Assembly (NCBI GenBank): GCA_035551995.1
Contig: DASZME010000038.1
Span: 1 to 60,622, forward strand
From: RYN-428 sp035551995
GTDB taxonomy: Bacteria > Planctomycetota > Phycisphaerae > Tepidisphaerales > Tepidisphaeraceae
Direction of reading: 5' to 3'
DNA length: 60,622 nucleotides
Positions 1 through 8,195 of the stretch are shown here, one piece after another (within the stretch, counting starts at the first letter, position 1; each line of letters begins with the position of its first letter). Below the pieces are notes generated by a model. The model saw nothing but the letters and a program-made list of their open reading frames with translations. It was not told the origin of the DNA and searched no databases. Position numbers and translations under genes: made by a program.

Positions 1-710
1 TTTTCGTCTTTACCGACTACATGCGCCCCACGATCCGCCTCAGCGCCATCATGGAAATCCCCGTCATTCATGTCTTCACCCACGATTCCATCGGCGTCGG
101 CGAAGACGGTCCGACCCATCAACCCATCGAGCACCTAGCCAGCCTCCGCGCCATCCCCGGCCTGATCGTGCTGCGCCCCGGCGACGCCAACGAAGTGGCC
201 GAAGCCTGGCGGGTGATCATGAAACTCAAGCATCACCCCGTATGCATGGTGCTGACGCGGCAACCGGTGCCGACGCTGGATCGAACCACGTACGCCGCCG
301 CCGCCGGCGTGTCGCGCGGCGCGTATATCCTGGCCGACGCCGACGGGGGTAGACCGCAGGTTCTCCTGCTCGCCACCGGCAGCGAGGCGCCGTTGGCGGT
401 CGAAGCGTATGAGCGGCTGAAAAAAGAGAACATCAAGGCCCGCGTCGTGAGCATGCCAAGCTGGGAATTGTTCGAGGAGCAGGACCAGGCGTATCGCGAT
501 TCGGTCCTTCCGCCCGACGTGACGGCGCGTGTTTCGGTCGAGATGGCGGGGACGTTTGGCTGGGCCAAGTATGTCGGCCTCACCGGCGCCACGATCGGCA
601 TGAAAACCTTCGGCGCCTCGGCGCCGCTGAAGGATCTGGCCAAACATTTTAATTTTACCCCCGAGGCGATCGTCGACGCTGCCCGGCGACAGATATCCAA
701 ATCCAGATAA
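1..710 (+). CDS. tkt: Transketolase, C-terminal part (5' end outside window)
   Basis: The gene enters from the left edge and about 236 residues are visible. Transketolase moves two-carbon units between sugar phosphates in the non-oxidative pentose phosphate pathway, using thiamine diphosphate in the cytoplasm. The visible part holds the end of the pyrimidine-binding domain, with the family signature GVGEDGPTHQPIEHLA, and then the C-terminal domain ending in HFNFTPEAIVDAARRQ. The frame is open to the edge, so the first ATG (21) is internal. A second, degraded copy of the last 25 or so codons lies at 3508-3600. The family assignment is secure. Confidence 0.95.
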   Translation, partial: FVFTDYMRPTIRLSAIMEIPVIHVFTHDSIGVGEDGPTHQPIEHLASLRAIPGLIVLRPGDANEVAEAWRVIMKLKHHPVCMVLTRQPVPTLDRTTYAAAAGVSRGAYILADADGGRPQVLLLATGSEAPLAVEAYERLKKENIKARVVSMPSWELFEEQDQAYRDSVLPPDVTARVSVEMAGTFGWAKYVGLTGATIGMKTFGASAPLKDLAKHFNFTPEAIVDAARRQISKSR

Positions 711-907
711 AGTGTTTCCTCCATGCCATCGTCCTGGAAATTGGAAACTGGCAAGCGCCGACGACCGTGGAGCATTGGAGCGATCCGTCCCGTCGTGTTA
801 CGCGGTTGCCGAACAGCGAATGGACGGGTATGGGAGTCGGCTGTTATACTGAGCATGTGTGAGGGTGGCAGTTCGACGAGATGTGCCCGCCAATGCAAGG
901 AGAGGCC

Positions 908-1157
908 ATGACGCAAAGCTTGCAAATTGAATCTCGTGTGGGAACCGATGGAATCCTCACCTTGCGCGTCCCGCTGGCGGCATCGGATGCCAACACGGAT
1001 GTAATCGTCACGATTAGCCCCAAGTCGGCGGAAGACAGCCCGATTGCGCGAACCACCTGGCCGGTCGGGTATTTCGACAAGACCTATGGCCTCCCTTGCC
1101 ACTGATCCGCTAACGTTTCCAGAAGACCCCGCGCCTCAGCCGGGGACGTTGGAGTGA
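908..1157 (+). pseudogene. VapB-type antitoxin gene, frameshifted
   Basis: An ATG at 908 follows a good ribosome site (AAGGAGAGG). The frame gives 65 residues ending in WPVGYFDKTYGLPCH. The WPxGFFEKTYG pattern is typical of small antitoxins paired with VapC toxins in cyanobacteria and planctomycetes. After TYG the sensible reading moves to another frame (SLATDPLTFPEDPAPQP...LE, stop at 1155-1157), so one extra base near 1087-1091 has cut off the natural tail. The restored frame overlaps the toxin start as GTGA, the usual vapBC coupling. A TATACT -10 box lies at 845-850. A truncated 65-residue product (908-1105) could still be made. Confidence 0.6.
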
Positions 1158-1305
1158 CTTAGCTGCTCGATACGAATGCCTGCGTGATGTATCTGAATGG
1201 CCGCGCCCCGCGCCTCCGCCGGCGGTTGGATCAATGACGCCCCGACGAGATCGTCGTCTGTTCCAACGTCAAAGCGGAATTATTCTACGGCCGGAGGTCT
1301 TTGCC
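1154..1305 (+). pseudogene. VapC-type PIN toxin remnant
   Basis: From the GTG at 1154 the frame reads V-T-stop-LLDTNACVMYLNGRAP, then a TGA, then DEIVVCSNVKAELFYG. LLDTN with the first catalytic Asp, and the later VKAELFYG with its Glu, are the start of a VapC PIN ribonuclease domain. TAG at codon 3 (1160-1162) and TGA at 1235-1237 interrupt it. No recognisable PIN sequence follows about 1305, so the C-terminal half is lost. The toxin cannot be functional. The partner antitoxin just upstream is also frameshifted. Confidence 0.6.
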
Positions 1306-1443
1306 GCACCTAAAATCTCCCGACCCTTCCTGCTTTCACTACCAATCACGCCACCGAACCGTCCGTCACTCAAAGGCAGAAGAACAGCACTGCCGACATC
1401 TGGAGGGGCGATGGTCTCACGGCCACGCTTCGATTTTGCCCTT

Positions 1444-3141
1444 TCACCGCTCTGAAATATAGACGTTCCTTACGCTGATGCCGGTGCTGTTACTGGAGAA
1501 ACCGACTTTCACCATGGATGTTTTCGTAATTGGCGTGACGAGTTCCTCGGTTGCGGCAATCACGCCGTTATAGAAGAATATCATCTTGCCGTCCTCGACC
1601 GTGACTTTGATTGAGTCCCAATCGGCCGCAGACTTAACGTTGCCCGGAACGTGCCTCTCCTGGTGTCCCTGGGCCCAAACCTTGGTGTCGCCGTTGCCCC
1701 AGTGGCCGCGGGAAAAAGTGTAAGGGCGCCCGTCAATCTCGACGGCGGCTATCTGATCCCATTTTGCCTTGATGTCAAAACCAAACTCGAATGAGTGCAT
1801 GTTTTCTGGCCGCCCGAGCCAGATGTAGTCCGCCAGCGTATCGCAATTTCCTGCTTCTCCGGTGATCGTGTCTCCGTTGATGTGAAAAGTTTTATTTGGA
1901 AAGGTGAACCGTCCCACGACTTCCTCCGGCGACATGCGATGGCCGTTGAATCCGGTCAGATTAGCCATGAGCGATCCTCGTTTTTTTTCGACGATCACTT
2001 TTTCCAGTCCTGTGAGCGACGGCAATGCCTCGTCGTACCACTTGACCGCTCGCCGCTGCATGCGAGCCTGTGCCGTTCCTGTTGTCTTGGCGGCCAGCCC
2101 AATCCACGCGTCGGCCAGTGAGAGGATTGCGCGCGCGTCGCTTGCCGCGGACAATTCCTGCTGGGCGATGGCCTTTAACGGAACGTCGGTGCTTTTCGCC
2201 AGTAGCGGAAGCCCCGCGGCCCAATCGCCCTTGACGAAGCACAGATATTTCCCGACGGCGAGATTGGCCGCTGGATCGTCAGGCGTCGTCTTGAGCTTCC
2301 GAATTTGCCCCACGACATGCTCGGCCGCGATTCGCTGCGCATCGACATCCCTGATACGGGCGGAAACCTCCGAACGCAATGTCGCATCCGGCGCCGCCGA
2401 CCGCAATGACTGGAGAATGCGCAAAGCCGACGTGTAATCCTCCGCAACGACCAATTCGTCGGCGAGTTTCATTCCCGCGCGGCAATTGTCCGCCTCGACG
2501 GCGGGAGAGTCGGATCGAAGCGTCATCTTCATCGCCCGGTCGCTCTTGAGTCGCAACCCATCGACATCATACACATCGGCCATGACGTCGGCGGCTTTGC
2601 ACAATACGCCAAGATCCGATCCCTCCCTCCCCGCGTCCGTCGCGGCGGCAAGCAGCACAAATTCATCGGCAGGCGCATCGCTGATGCTGGCCGCCTGCGC
2701 CAGGAGCTTCGCGGCCAGTTCTCGACGGGCGGCGGCGGAGTGGTCGGCCAATTCCTTGGCATAGATTCCTTTGAATAGCTTGCGCGATTTGGCCTGAGCC
2801 GCCGGATCGGGAATCGCCCGCCGGCCCGGCGTCGCGCCGGTGGACGGAACCGGCGGAACGACGGCCGGTGTTTTGGGCGATTCATTGGGCTTAGACGTTT
2901 CTGGTTTAGCGCTTTCCGGTTTGATAGGCGTCGGCGAAGGTTTGGTTTCGTGAGTATCCGTCGGCAATGCCGCCGGCTTGATTGGCGCGGGTGGTGTCCA
3001 ATTATCGTCGAATATGTTCCCCGCCCTCGCGGTACTTTGAGACATCGATATCCCAAGCAACAACATGCACACGGCGAGCGCAGTGGCGCCGCGTCGACAA
3101 AAACGCCCAAAATCCGAAGCTTCGTTTAGCTGACCGAGCAT
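1444..3141 (-). CDS. Secreted protein with C-terminal laminin-G/DUF1080-like domain
   Basis: The start at 3141 is chosen because GGAG stands 7 bases before it. The frame is open further upstream, but that stretch belongs to a Uma2 remnant. The 565-residue product begins with a signal segment (residues about 18-40, ending SMSQSTARAG), then a Pro/Lys/Thr-rich linker to about residue 110. An Ala-rich helical region follows (about 130-400). The last 155 residues form a beta-rich domain resembling the concanavalin-like fold of DUF1080. Proteins of this build are common in planctomycetes and probably act outside the cytoplasm, perhaps binding sugars. No catalytic residue can be assigned. The neighbours on both sides are decayed genes, so context does not help. 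Confidence 0.6.
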   Translation of the reverse strand: MLGQLNEASDFGRFCRRGATALAVCMLLLGISMSQSTARAGNIFDDNWTPPAPIKPAALPTDTHETKPSPTPIKPESAKPETSKPNESPKTPAVVPPVPSTGATPGRRAIPDPAAQAKSRKLFKGIYAKELADHSAAARRELAAKLLAQAASISDAPADEFVLLAAATDAGREGSDLGVLCKAADVMADVYDVDGLRLKSDRAMKMTLRSDSPAVEADNCRAGMKLADELVVAEDYTSALRILQSLRSAAPDATLRSEVSARIRDVDAQRIAAEHVVGQIRKLKTTPDDPAANLAVGKYLCFVKGDWAAGLPLLAKSTDVPLKAIAQQELSAASDARAILSLADAWIGLAAKTTGTAQARMQRRAVKWYDEALPSLTGLEKVIVEKKRGSLMANLTGFNGHRMSPEEVVGRFTFPNKTFHINGDTITGEAGNCDTLADYIWLGRPENMHSFEFGFDIKAKWDQIAAVEIDGRPYTFSRGHWGNGDTKVWAQGHQERHVPGNVKSAADWDSIKVTVEDGKMIFFYNGVIAATEELVTPITKTSMVKVGFSSNSTGISVRNVYISER

Positions 3142-3205
3142 CGAGTTTCTCCTACGGAAACACAACTCACAGCTCACCGGTTTTTCCACCCCATCTTGTG
3201 ACCTA

Positions 3206-3402
3206 TCACGGCACGTTTCGGAAAAGCTCGGCGCTCGCAACACATAGCCCCGGCATGACCTGCTCGCCGATCAGCGTGCCCTGTTCATCCAGAACCGTCG
3301 TGGCTTCGCGATGATTTGTTCCAGTGGAACGTCCCCCAACCCATGGCGCCACTCCGCCGCATTCGCGAATTTCTGCGAGGGACGGACGACCGAGCTGGAG
3401 AC
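3206..3402 (-). pseudogene. Uma2-family nuclease remnant, internal deletion
   Basis: On the minus strand, one frame (about 3402-3310) reads RPSQKFANAAEWRHGLGDVPLEQII, like the N-terminus of planctomycete Uma2 proteins. Another frame (about 3310-3206) reads ATTVLDEQGTLIGEQVMPGL then AELFRNVP and a stop at 3206-3208, like a Uma2 C-terminus. The whole catalytic core between them is missing. I infer a Uma2 (DUF820) gene with an internal deletion and frame change. The similarity is judged by eye, so confidence is moderate. The remnant lies just upstream of the secreted-protein gene at 1444-3141. Confidence 0.45.
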
Positions 3403-3507
3403 GCCAGAGCAGTCACGCAGCGGTTCTACCACGCCGCCAAGATGGCTGTCCACGAGCCTTATGCAATTCGTCCCGTGCCGCCTTGTCTTTTCACGAAAAC
3501 TTTAGAA

Positions 3508-3600
3508 TCGGCGGCGCTGAAGCATCTGGCCGAACATTTCAATTTTACCCCCGAGGCGATCGTCGACGCCGCCAAAAACAAATCGCAAGATCCAAATAGC
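3508..3600 (+). pseudogene. Degraded copy of the transketolase 3' end
   Basis: The sequence reads SAALKHLAEHFNFTPEAIVDAAKNKSQD, nearly the same as APLKDLAKHFNFTPEAIVDAARRQ at the end of the transketolase at 1-710. The DNA match is close over about 65 bases and then fades. Nothing upstream in this frame resembles transketolase. It is therefore an isolated tail left by duplication and deletion. It sits 5 bases from the end of the convergent Rieske gene. Confidence 0.65.
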
Positions 3601-3604
3601 GGCG

Positions 3605-4015
3605 TCATTCTTCGTCGAACCGCGTCTTTACCACTTGCACGATCAGATGCCGCGAGTCATTCGTCGAGGTCGCAAAATGCGGGAGGTCGCGCGTGGCGGG
3701 CCCTTTGGTTACTTTTCCGTTTTCGTCAAAGCGCGATCCGTGGCATTTGCAGAAGAAAGTATGATCCTCCTGCGGCCGCAGCCTGCATTCGCGGTGGGTG
3801 CAGACGGATGAAAGGGCAAACAGGTTTCCCCCGTCGTTGACCAGGAAAAAACCGTCGAGGCGGAAACGGTCATAAATGCCCTCGTCCGCATATTGCGACG
3901 CCGGACCGGCATCGACCGTTCTCGAGAGGGTCGGGGTGGACGGGCTGTCGGCGGATTTGCATCCGGCCACGGTGACCGCGGTCAACAGCACAAAATCCCG
4001 CCGATTGATTTGCAT
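3605..4015 (-). CDS. Rieske [2Fe-2S] lipoprotein
   Basis: A 136-residue Rieske iron-sulfur protein. The cluster ligands are visible: C72-T-H74 and C89-K-C-H92, followed by GSRFDENG, the usual CxH and CxxH pair. The N-terminus (MQINRRDFVLLTAVTVAGC) combines a twin-arginine RRDF motif with a lipobox ending in Cys19. The protein is therefore probably exported, perhaps already folded, and lipid-anchored. It is short, like the Rieske subunits of cytochrome bc or QcrA-like complexes, but no cytochrome b gene is nearby. The electron partner is unknown. Arsenite-oxidase or dioxygenase small subunits are less likely alternatives. Confidence 0.85.
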   Translation of the reverse strand: MQINRRDFVLLTAVTVAGCKSADSPSTPTLSRTVDAGPASQYADEGIYDRFRLDGFFLVNDGGNLFALSSVCTHRECRLRPQEDHTFFCKCHGSRFDENGKVTKGPATRDLPHFATSTNDSRHLIVQVVKTRFDEE

Positions 4016-4115
4016 AAATTCTCCGCGTGCGTCTCATTCGCCCGTTCAAAGTTCAAACTAGACTGTGTTCGCCGCGCATTTGCAATCTTTCGTTCCGCTC
4101 CCTACATTCCGATGG

Positions 4116-4673
4116 ATGCTTCGTCGCGTTTTGTTTCCGTCGTCGCTGGTTTGGCTGCTCGCATGCGCCGTCGGCTGCGTGCCCACGACCCTGCCGCGCA
4201 CGGCCGATGAGCAGGCCATGTTCGGCGTGGCCACCTTTCGCATCCATCCGACCTTTACGCAGATAAAGAACTGGACCGGCGGAAAAAAACCAGACGGCAT
4301 CGAAGCCATCATCGAATTCGACGACCAGTTCGGCGAGCCCACCCGCGCCGCCGGAATGATCCGGCTCGAACTTTACAATTTCCGCAGCGCGGACCCCGAC
4401 CATCGCGGGCAGCGCCTGGCGATTTGGTCGGCCACGCTCAGCACGCACGACGATCAAGTCGGCCATTGGGATCCCGCCGCTCGCGGCTACACGTTCCAGC
4501 TCGCCTTTCCAAAGATCAATGCCGACCACGCCTACGTTTTGACCGCTCAATTCGATCATAACAACACCCGTCTCTTCGACCAGCTGGTTCTCGAACCGTC
4601 GGCAAAGGAAGGCTATCATGGCGACCGCCGGATCAAACATGCTCCCGCCGATGCCCCTGGCCGCGGCTATTAG
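4116..4673 (+). CDS. Hypothetical lipoprotein
   Basis: I do not recognise this 185-residue protein. The ATG at 4116 is chosen because it directly precedes a lipoprotein signal: MLRRVLFPSS, a hydrophobic run and the lipobox ACAVGC. The mature part has alternating beta-like and polar stretches, with no motif I can name. It is divergent from the Rieske lipoprotein gene, and about 100 bases separate the starts, so the two may share a promoter region. It is followed by 197 bases without a gene before the kinase. A cell-envelope location is inferred from the signal only. Confidence 0.6.
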   Translation: MLRRVLFPSSLVWLLACAVGCVPTTLPRTADEQAMFGVATFRIHPTFTQIKNWTGGKKPDGIEAIIEFDDQFGEPTRAAGMIRLELYNFRSADPDHRGQRLAIWSATLSTHDDQVGHWDPAARGYTFQLAFPKINADHAYVLTAQFDHNNTRLFDQLVLEPSAKEGYHGDRRIKHAPADAPGRGY

Positions 4674-4870
4674 AACGAATTTCGTATCATTCGTCGCCTT
4701 GTTAGCCGCGACGCAAGACGGAAGCGGAATGATCGGGCCGTTGATCGCGCGTTCCCCGGCGTCACAAAACCTTCCGCCGTGCGACGCCGTTCATTGACCG
4801 CGGGCAAGCGCGTTGATTATCTCGGCCGCATCGCTTGACGCGACCGCCGCGACCCGCGCATGGACGACCG

Positions 4871-6379
4871 ATGTTCACCGACCACGCCCAGACTCTGCTC
4901 GCGATGGCGCCGATCCCGGCGCTGCTGGCCCGCACGCGAGCCGATTCGGCGGCTGGCTTTGATGTGTCCCGCCCGGTTCGTCTCAGCCGCGCGCCCGGCC
5001 GGCTTGATGTGATGGGCGGAATCGCCGATTACACCGGATCGCTCGTTTGCGAGTTGACGCTCGACGTAGCCGCGGCCGTCGCACTTCAGGAGCGCGCCGA
5101 CCGGCGGCTAAGCGTCGTCAGTTTCAACCTGCTTGACGAGGGCAAGCCGGGCGCGTTTTCCATCTCGCTCGATGAACTCGCGACCCATTCCGCGCCAACG
5201 CTTTCTCGCCTGCTCGACGATCCGGCATGCAAATGGGCGGCTTACATCGTCGGGTGTTTATTCGTCCTTCATCAGCGCCGATTCATCGATTTGCTCGACC
5301 CAGCCGTCGGCGGCCTTAATCTTGCGTTGCTCAGCGCCGTTCCGTCCGGCGCGGGCGTCGGTTCGTCGGCGGCCATCGAAGTGGCGGCGATGATGAATCT
5401 CCGCGATCACTTCGACTTATTAAAGCCCGCCGCCGGCCGCTCGCTGCGAATCGCGCATGCGTCGGCGCTCAACCCCATGATGCTCGCCGAGCTATGCCAG
5501 GCTGCGGAAAATCAGATTGTCGGCGCTCCCAGCGGCATCATGGATCAAGCGACCAGCTGCTGGGGCGAATCGGGCACGCTGCTGCGAATGGTCTGCCAGC
5601 CGCACGAACTCCAGCCGCCGCTGGCGATTCCGCCCGGCGTGCGTTTTGTCGGCATCGACAGCCGCGTCAGGCATGACGTCGCCGGCGCCGCCTATGGCCG
5701 CACGCGCCGCGCCGCCTACATCGCACACGCGATGATCGTCGACAAGATGCGCGACATCGGACAGGCCGCCGGCCGGCGAATGGTCCGCGACCCGCTCAAT
5801 GGGTATCTGGCCAATCTCGATCTCGATCATTACAAGCGAATTTTCCGGCCTTTTCTCCCCGAGCGGATTGCCGCGCGCCAGTTTATCGCCGGTCGCGATC
5901 GTCCGATCGACGCCGCGCCCCAATTGGATCCCGACGCGGAATACGAAGTTCGGAGCGCCGCCGATCATCACGTCATCGAGGCTCATCGCGTGAAGCATTT
6001 CGCGTCGCTTCTCGAGGAAGCGTCGGCGGCGCCGGACGCGGGCAAAAAAGGATTCGCGCTGGATCGCGCCGGCCATCTGATGTACGCGTCGCATCAATCC
6101 TATTCGCACGACGCGATGCTCGGCTCGCCCGAGTGCGATCTGCTTGTCAAACTCGTCCGCGCCGCCGAGCGCGCCGGCCTGTATGGCGCCAGAATCACCG
6201 GCGGCGGCAGCGGGGGAACCGTCGCAGTGCTTGCCGACGTCGGCGACCGAGCCGACGCCGCGCTTGGCAAAATCATGAAAGCCTACGAAAACGAAACGGG
6301 TCACGGCCCCCAGCTCCTGGCGGGATCAAGCCCCGGCGCCTGGCATGTGGGAACGGCGACGGCGCCGCTTGCGAAATAG
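4871..6379 (+). CDS. GHMP sugar kinase, L-arabinokinase/galactokinase-like
   Basis: A 502-residue GHMP-family kinase, which phosphorylates a sugar at C1 using ATP. Motif 1 is APGRLDVMGGIADYTGS. The 'VMGGIADY.GS' form is typical of plant L-arabinokinase rather than of GalK, which has GEHTDY. The ATP loop is SAVPSGAGVGSSAAIE and motif 3 is ITGGGSGGTVAVL. The length is greater than the usual 390 residues of galactokinase and matches the arabinokinase kinase domain. The ATG at 4871 is preferred to a TTG at 4835, but neither has a clear ribosome site. The 3' end overlaps the convergent glycosyltransferase gene by 79 bases. Arabinose or galactose is the likely substrate, but the sequence cannot decide. 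Confidence 0.75.
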   Translation: MFTDHAQTLLAMAPIPALLARTRADSAAGFDVSRPVRLSRAPGRLDVMGGIADYTGSLVCELTLDVAAAVALQERADRRLSVVSFNLLDEGKPGAFSISLDELATHSAPTLSRLLDDPACKWAAYIVGCLFVLHQRRFIDLLDPAVGGLNLALLSAVPSGAGVGSSAAIEVAAMMNLRDHFDLLKPAAGRSLRIAHASALNPMMLAELCQAAENQIVGAPSGIMDQATSCWGESGTLLRMVCQPHELQPPLAIPPGVRFVGIDSRVRHDVAGAAYGRTRRAAYIAHAMIVDKMRDIGQAAGRRMVRDPLNGYLANLDLDHYKRIFRPFLPERIAARQFIAGRDRPIDAAPQLDPDAEYEVRSAADHHVIEAHRVKHFASLLEEASAAPDAGKKGFALDRAGHLMYASHQSYSHDAMLGSPECDLLVKLVRAAERAGLYGARITGGGSGGTVAVLADVGDRADAALGKIMKAYENETGHGPQLLAGSSPGAWHVGTATAPLAK

Positions 6380-7602
6380 CCGATCATCGCATCGAACTCG
6401 GCCAGTGATTTCTCGTCGCAATATCTCTCTTCAAAAGCATTGCGGGCGCGGATCCGAAGCGCCGCGTGCTCTTGTCCATCGACCATGATGCGCCGCAAAA
6501 ATTCGGCGAATCCGTCGGCGTCGCCGACGCGCAGACTCGCGCCGCAGCCGAATCGGCGGATCGCGTCATCGACATTGCTTCCCGCCGGCCCAACATAGAG
6601 GATGGGCAGTCCCATCGCCAGATTCGCGTGGAGCTTGCTGGGGCTCATTGTGCCGAGCATGGATCGATCGAGCGTGATCAGCGCGCAATCCGCGCCGCGC
6701 ATGATCGACGGAGTTTGATCCTTGGGGACATAGTCTTGAAGCACGATATTGGCCAGCGCCCGTTTTTCGCATTGGGCCGCGATCCAGGGCCGCAGCGCGC
6801 CGCCGCCGACGAACAGGAACTCCACCGGCTCATCGCGGAGCCGATCGGCGGCGTCGATGAGCGTCTGAAATTCATGCCCGAATCCCGCGTTCCCCAGATA
6901 AAGCACGACAAACCGCCTGTTCGGCATGTTTGCGGAAGCGATCGCGGGCGCGGCCGGCGTCGCGTGATCGTCGGCTTCGGACGCATGTTCAACGGGAAAT
7001 AAATCCAGCCGTTCCCAGTTGGGTATAACCACATGCCGCAGCGGCCGACCCGGCGCCATATATTGCGATAAGAGCAAATGCTCCATCGCTCCGTCGAGGC
7101 TGACCACGCCGTCAAGGCGGCGAAAGATCGCCCGGTTGATCGACCGCATCAGGCGCCCGACGATTCCATCGGCGGCAATGAGGTTGGTTCGTTCCAACGC
7201 CTCGGGATAGACGTCCATGTTCCAAAGAACAATTCGAGCCGACGGATGAAGCAGCTTATGAATCCACCCCGCCAGCGCGACGAACGGCGGCGTGGTCATC
7301 GCGATCACCATATCCTGCCGCGGCATCGTCGCCGCCGCCCAAAGCGCCGGCACATAGAACGTCACCCAATCCAAAAGCCGTCCAAGATTCGTCCGGCTTC
7401 CCATGCAGGCCGACCAAAGGCGCCGCACGCGTACTCCTTCGGAGGCGCCGCCGCCGCTGGTCGCCGCCAGATATCCGGTTTGACTGGTCAGGACGGTCAC
7501 GTCATCCCCGATCGCCGCCCGATGCTCGGCAAGCGATGCGCAAAGATGAGCCGTTGGGCTGATGTCCGGCGTATAGAATTGGTTGATCAACGTGAGGCGC
7601 AT
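6301..7602 (-). CDS. Glycosyltransferase family 4 (WbuB-like)
   Basis: A 433-residue GT-B fold glycosyltransferase. The N-terminal domain starts MRLTLINQFYTPDISPTA, the typical opening of WbuB/WcaI-like GT4 enzymes. The C-terminal nucleotide-sugar domain carries VVLYLGNAGFGHEF, VGGGALRPWI and SPSKLHANLAMGLPILYVGP, the last equivalent to the E/K-rich donor site of GT4. It would transfer a sugar to a membrane lipid or growing polysaccharide. The gene converges with the sugar kinase and overlaps it by 79 bases, which is long for unrelated genes. No transmembrane segment is evident. Confidence 0.85.
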   Translation of the reverse strand: MRLTLINQFYTPDISPTAHLCASLAEHRAAIGDDVTVLTSQTGYLAATSGGGASEGVRVRRLWSACMGSRTNLGRLLDWVTFYVPALWAAATMPRQDMVIAMTTPPFVALAGWIHKLLHPSARIVLWNMDVYPEALERTNLIAADGIVGRLMRSINRAIFRRLDGVVSLDGAMEHLLLSQYMAPGRPLRHVVIPNWERLDLFPVEHASEADDHATPAAPAIASANMPNRRFVVLYLGNAGFGHEFQTLIDAADRLRDEPVEFLFVGGGALRPWIAAQCEKRALANIVLQDYVPKDQTPSIMRGADCALITLDRSMLGTMSPSKLHANLAMGLPILYVGPAGSNVDDAIRRFGCGASLRVGDADGFAEFLRRIMVDGQEHAALRIRARNAFEERYCDEKSLAEFDAMIGYFASGAVAVPTCQAPGLDPARSWGP

Positions 7603-7677
7603 GAAGTGGCGTCTATAGTGCGGGAGTGGATCGTTTGACGCAAATCCGGATGAACAGTATTATCCCGCGTCCCCGCT

Positions 7678-7764
7678 GGAGGCGTGGCAGAGTGGTTGAA
7701 TGCGCCGGTTTCGAAAACCGGTCGGCCCGAAAGGGTCGCGAGGGTTCGAATCCTTCCGCCTCCG
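7678..7764 (+). tRNA. tRNA-Ser (CGA anticodon)
   Basis: An 87-base cloverleaf. The acceptor arms GGAGGCG and CGCCTCC pair fully and the discriminator is G. The anticodon loop is TTCGAAA with CGA. A long variable arm (cggcccgaaagggtcg) is typical of class II tRNA-Ser. The T arm contains GGTTCGAATCC. The 3' CCA is not encoded. A TATAGT hexamer at 7614-7619 could be its -10 box. Confidence 0.95.
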
Positions 7765-8160
7765 TTTCAATAGCTTTCAGTTGAATCCACGGCGGCCGCA
7801 CCGAGCGCACCCGGCCAATGCCTGACATAATGGCGCCATAAATCCCGCGCGCACGCCAGGCTCGGGGATGAGGAAGCGGCCAACGAAACTTCACGGATCG
7901 ATCGATCCACGCGCACCGTTCGCCGATTCGATTCTGCGCGAGCAGGCGTGCGTCTGCCGCTGGCGAGTAACCCACAGAAACGGCACGGCCGGCGCAGGCT
8001 TGTGCGACGGCGGCGGCCTATTCATCACGCAATCCCGGCCGGAGGTTGAAACATCCGCTCAAATCGTTTACATATTCTGATCGCCGCAAGGATGAGCAAA
8101 ACGAGAATGACGGCTTTTTGCCAAAAGACCTGGATATCGGCGGCGCCTGTTTCTAACGCT
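7765..8160. other. Gap without a recognised gene
   Basis: About 400 bases between tRNA-Ser and the MarR gene. Open frames here are short or only shadow the tRNA, and none has a ribosome site with plausible protein sequence. I see no repeat or mobile element. Confidence 0.4.
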
Positions 8161-8181
8161 CGGCGGACCTTCGCTCCGCCG
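8161..8181 (+). promoter_or_regulatory. Hairpin/operator candidate before the MarR gene
   Basis: CGGCGGA and TCCGCCG form a 7-bp perfect inverted repeat with a 7-base spacer, ending 14 bases before the likely ATG at 8196. MarR regulators usually bind palindromes over their own promoters, so an autoregulatory site is possible. A simple mRNA hairpin is equally possible. Confidence 0.3.
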
Positions 8182-8195
8182 GCATGAGGGCCTGT

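Noticed and set aside
7613..7975. 120-residue minus-strand frame over tRNA-Ser
   Set aside because: Its most protein-like part (GFEPSRPFRADRFSKP) is the tRNA read backwards, a common false gene.
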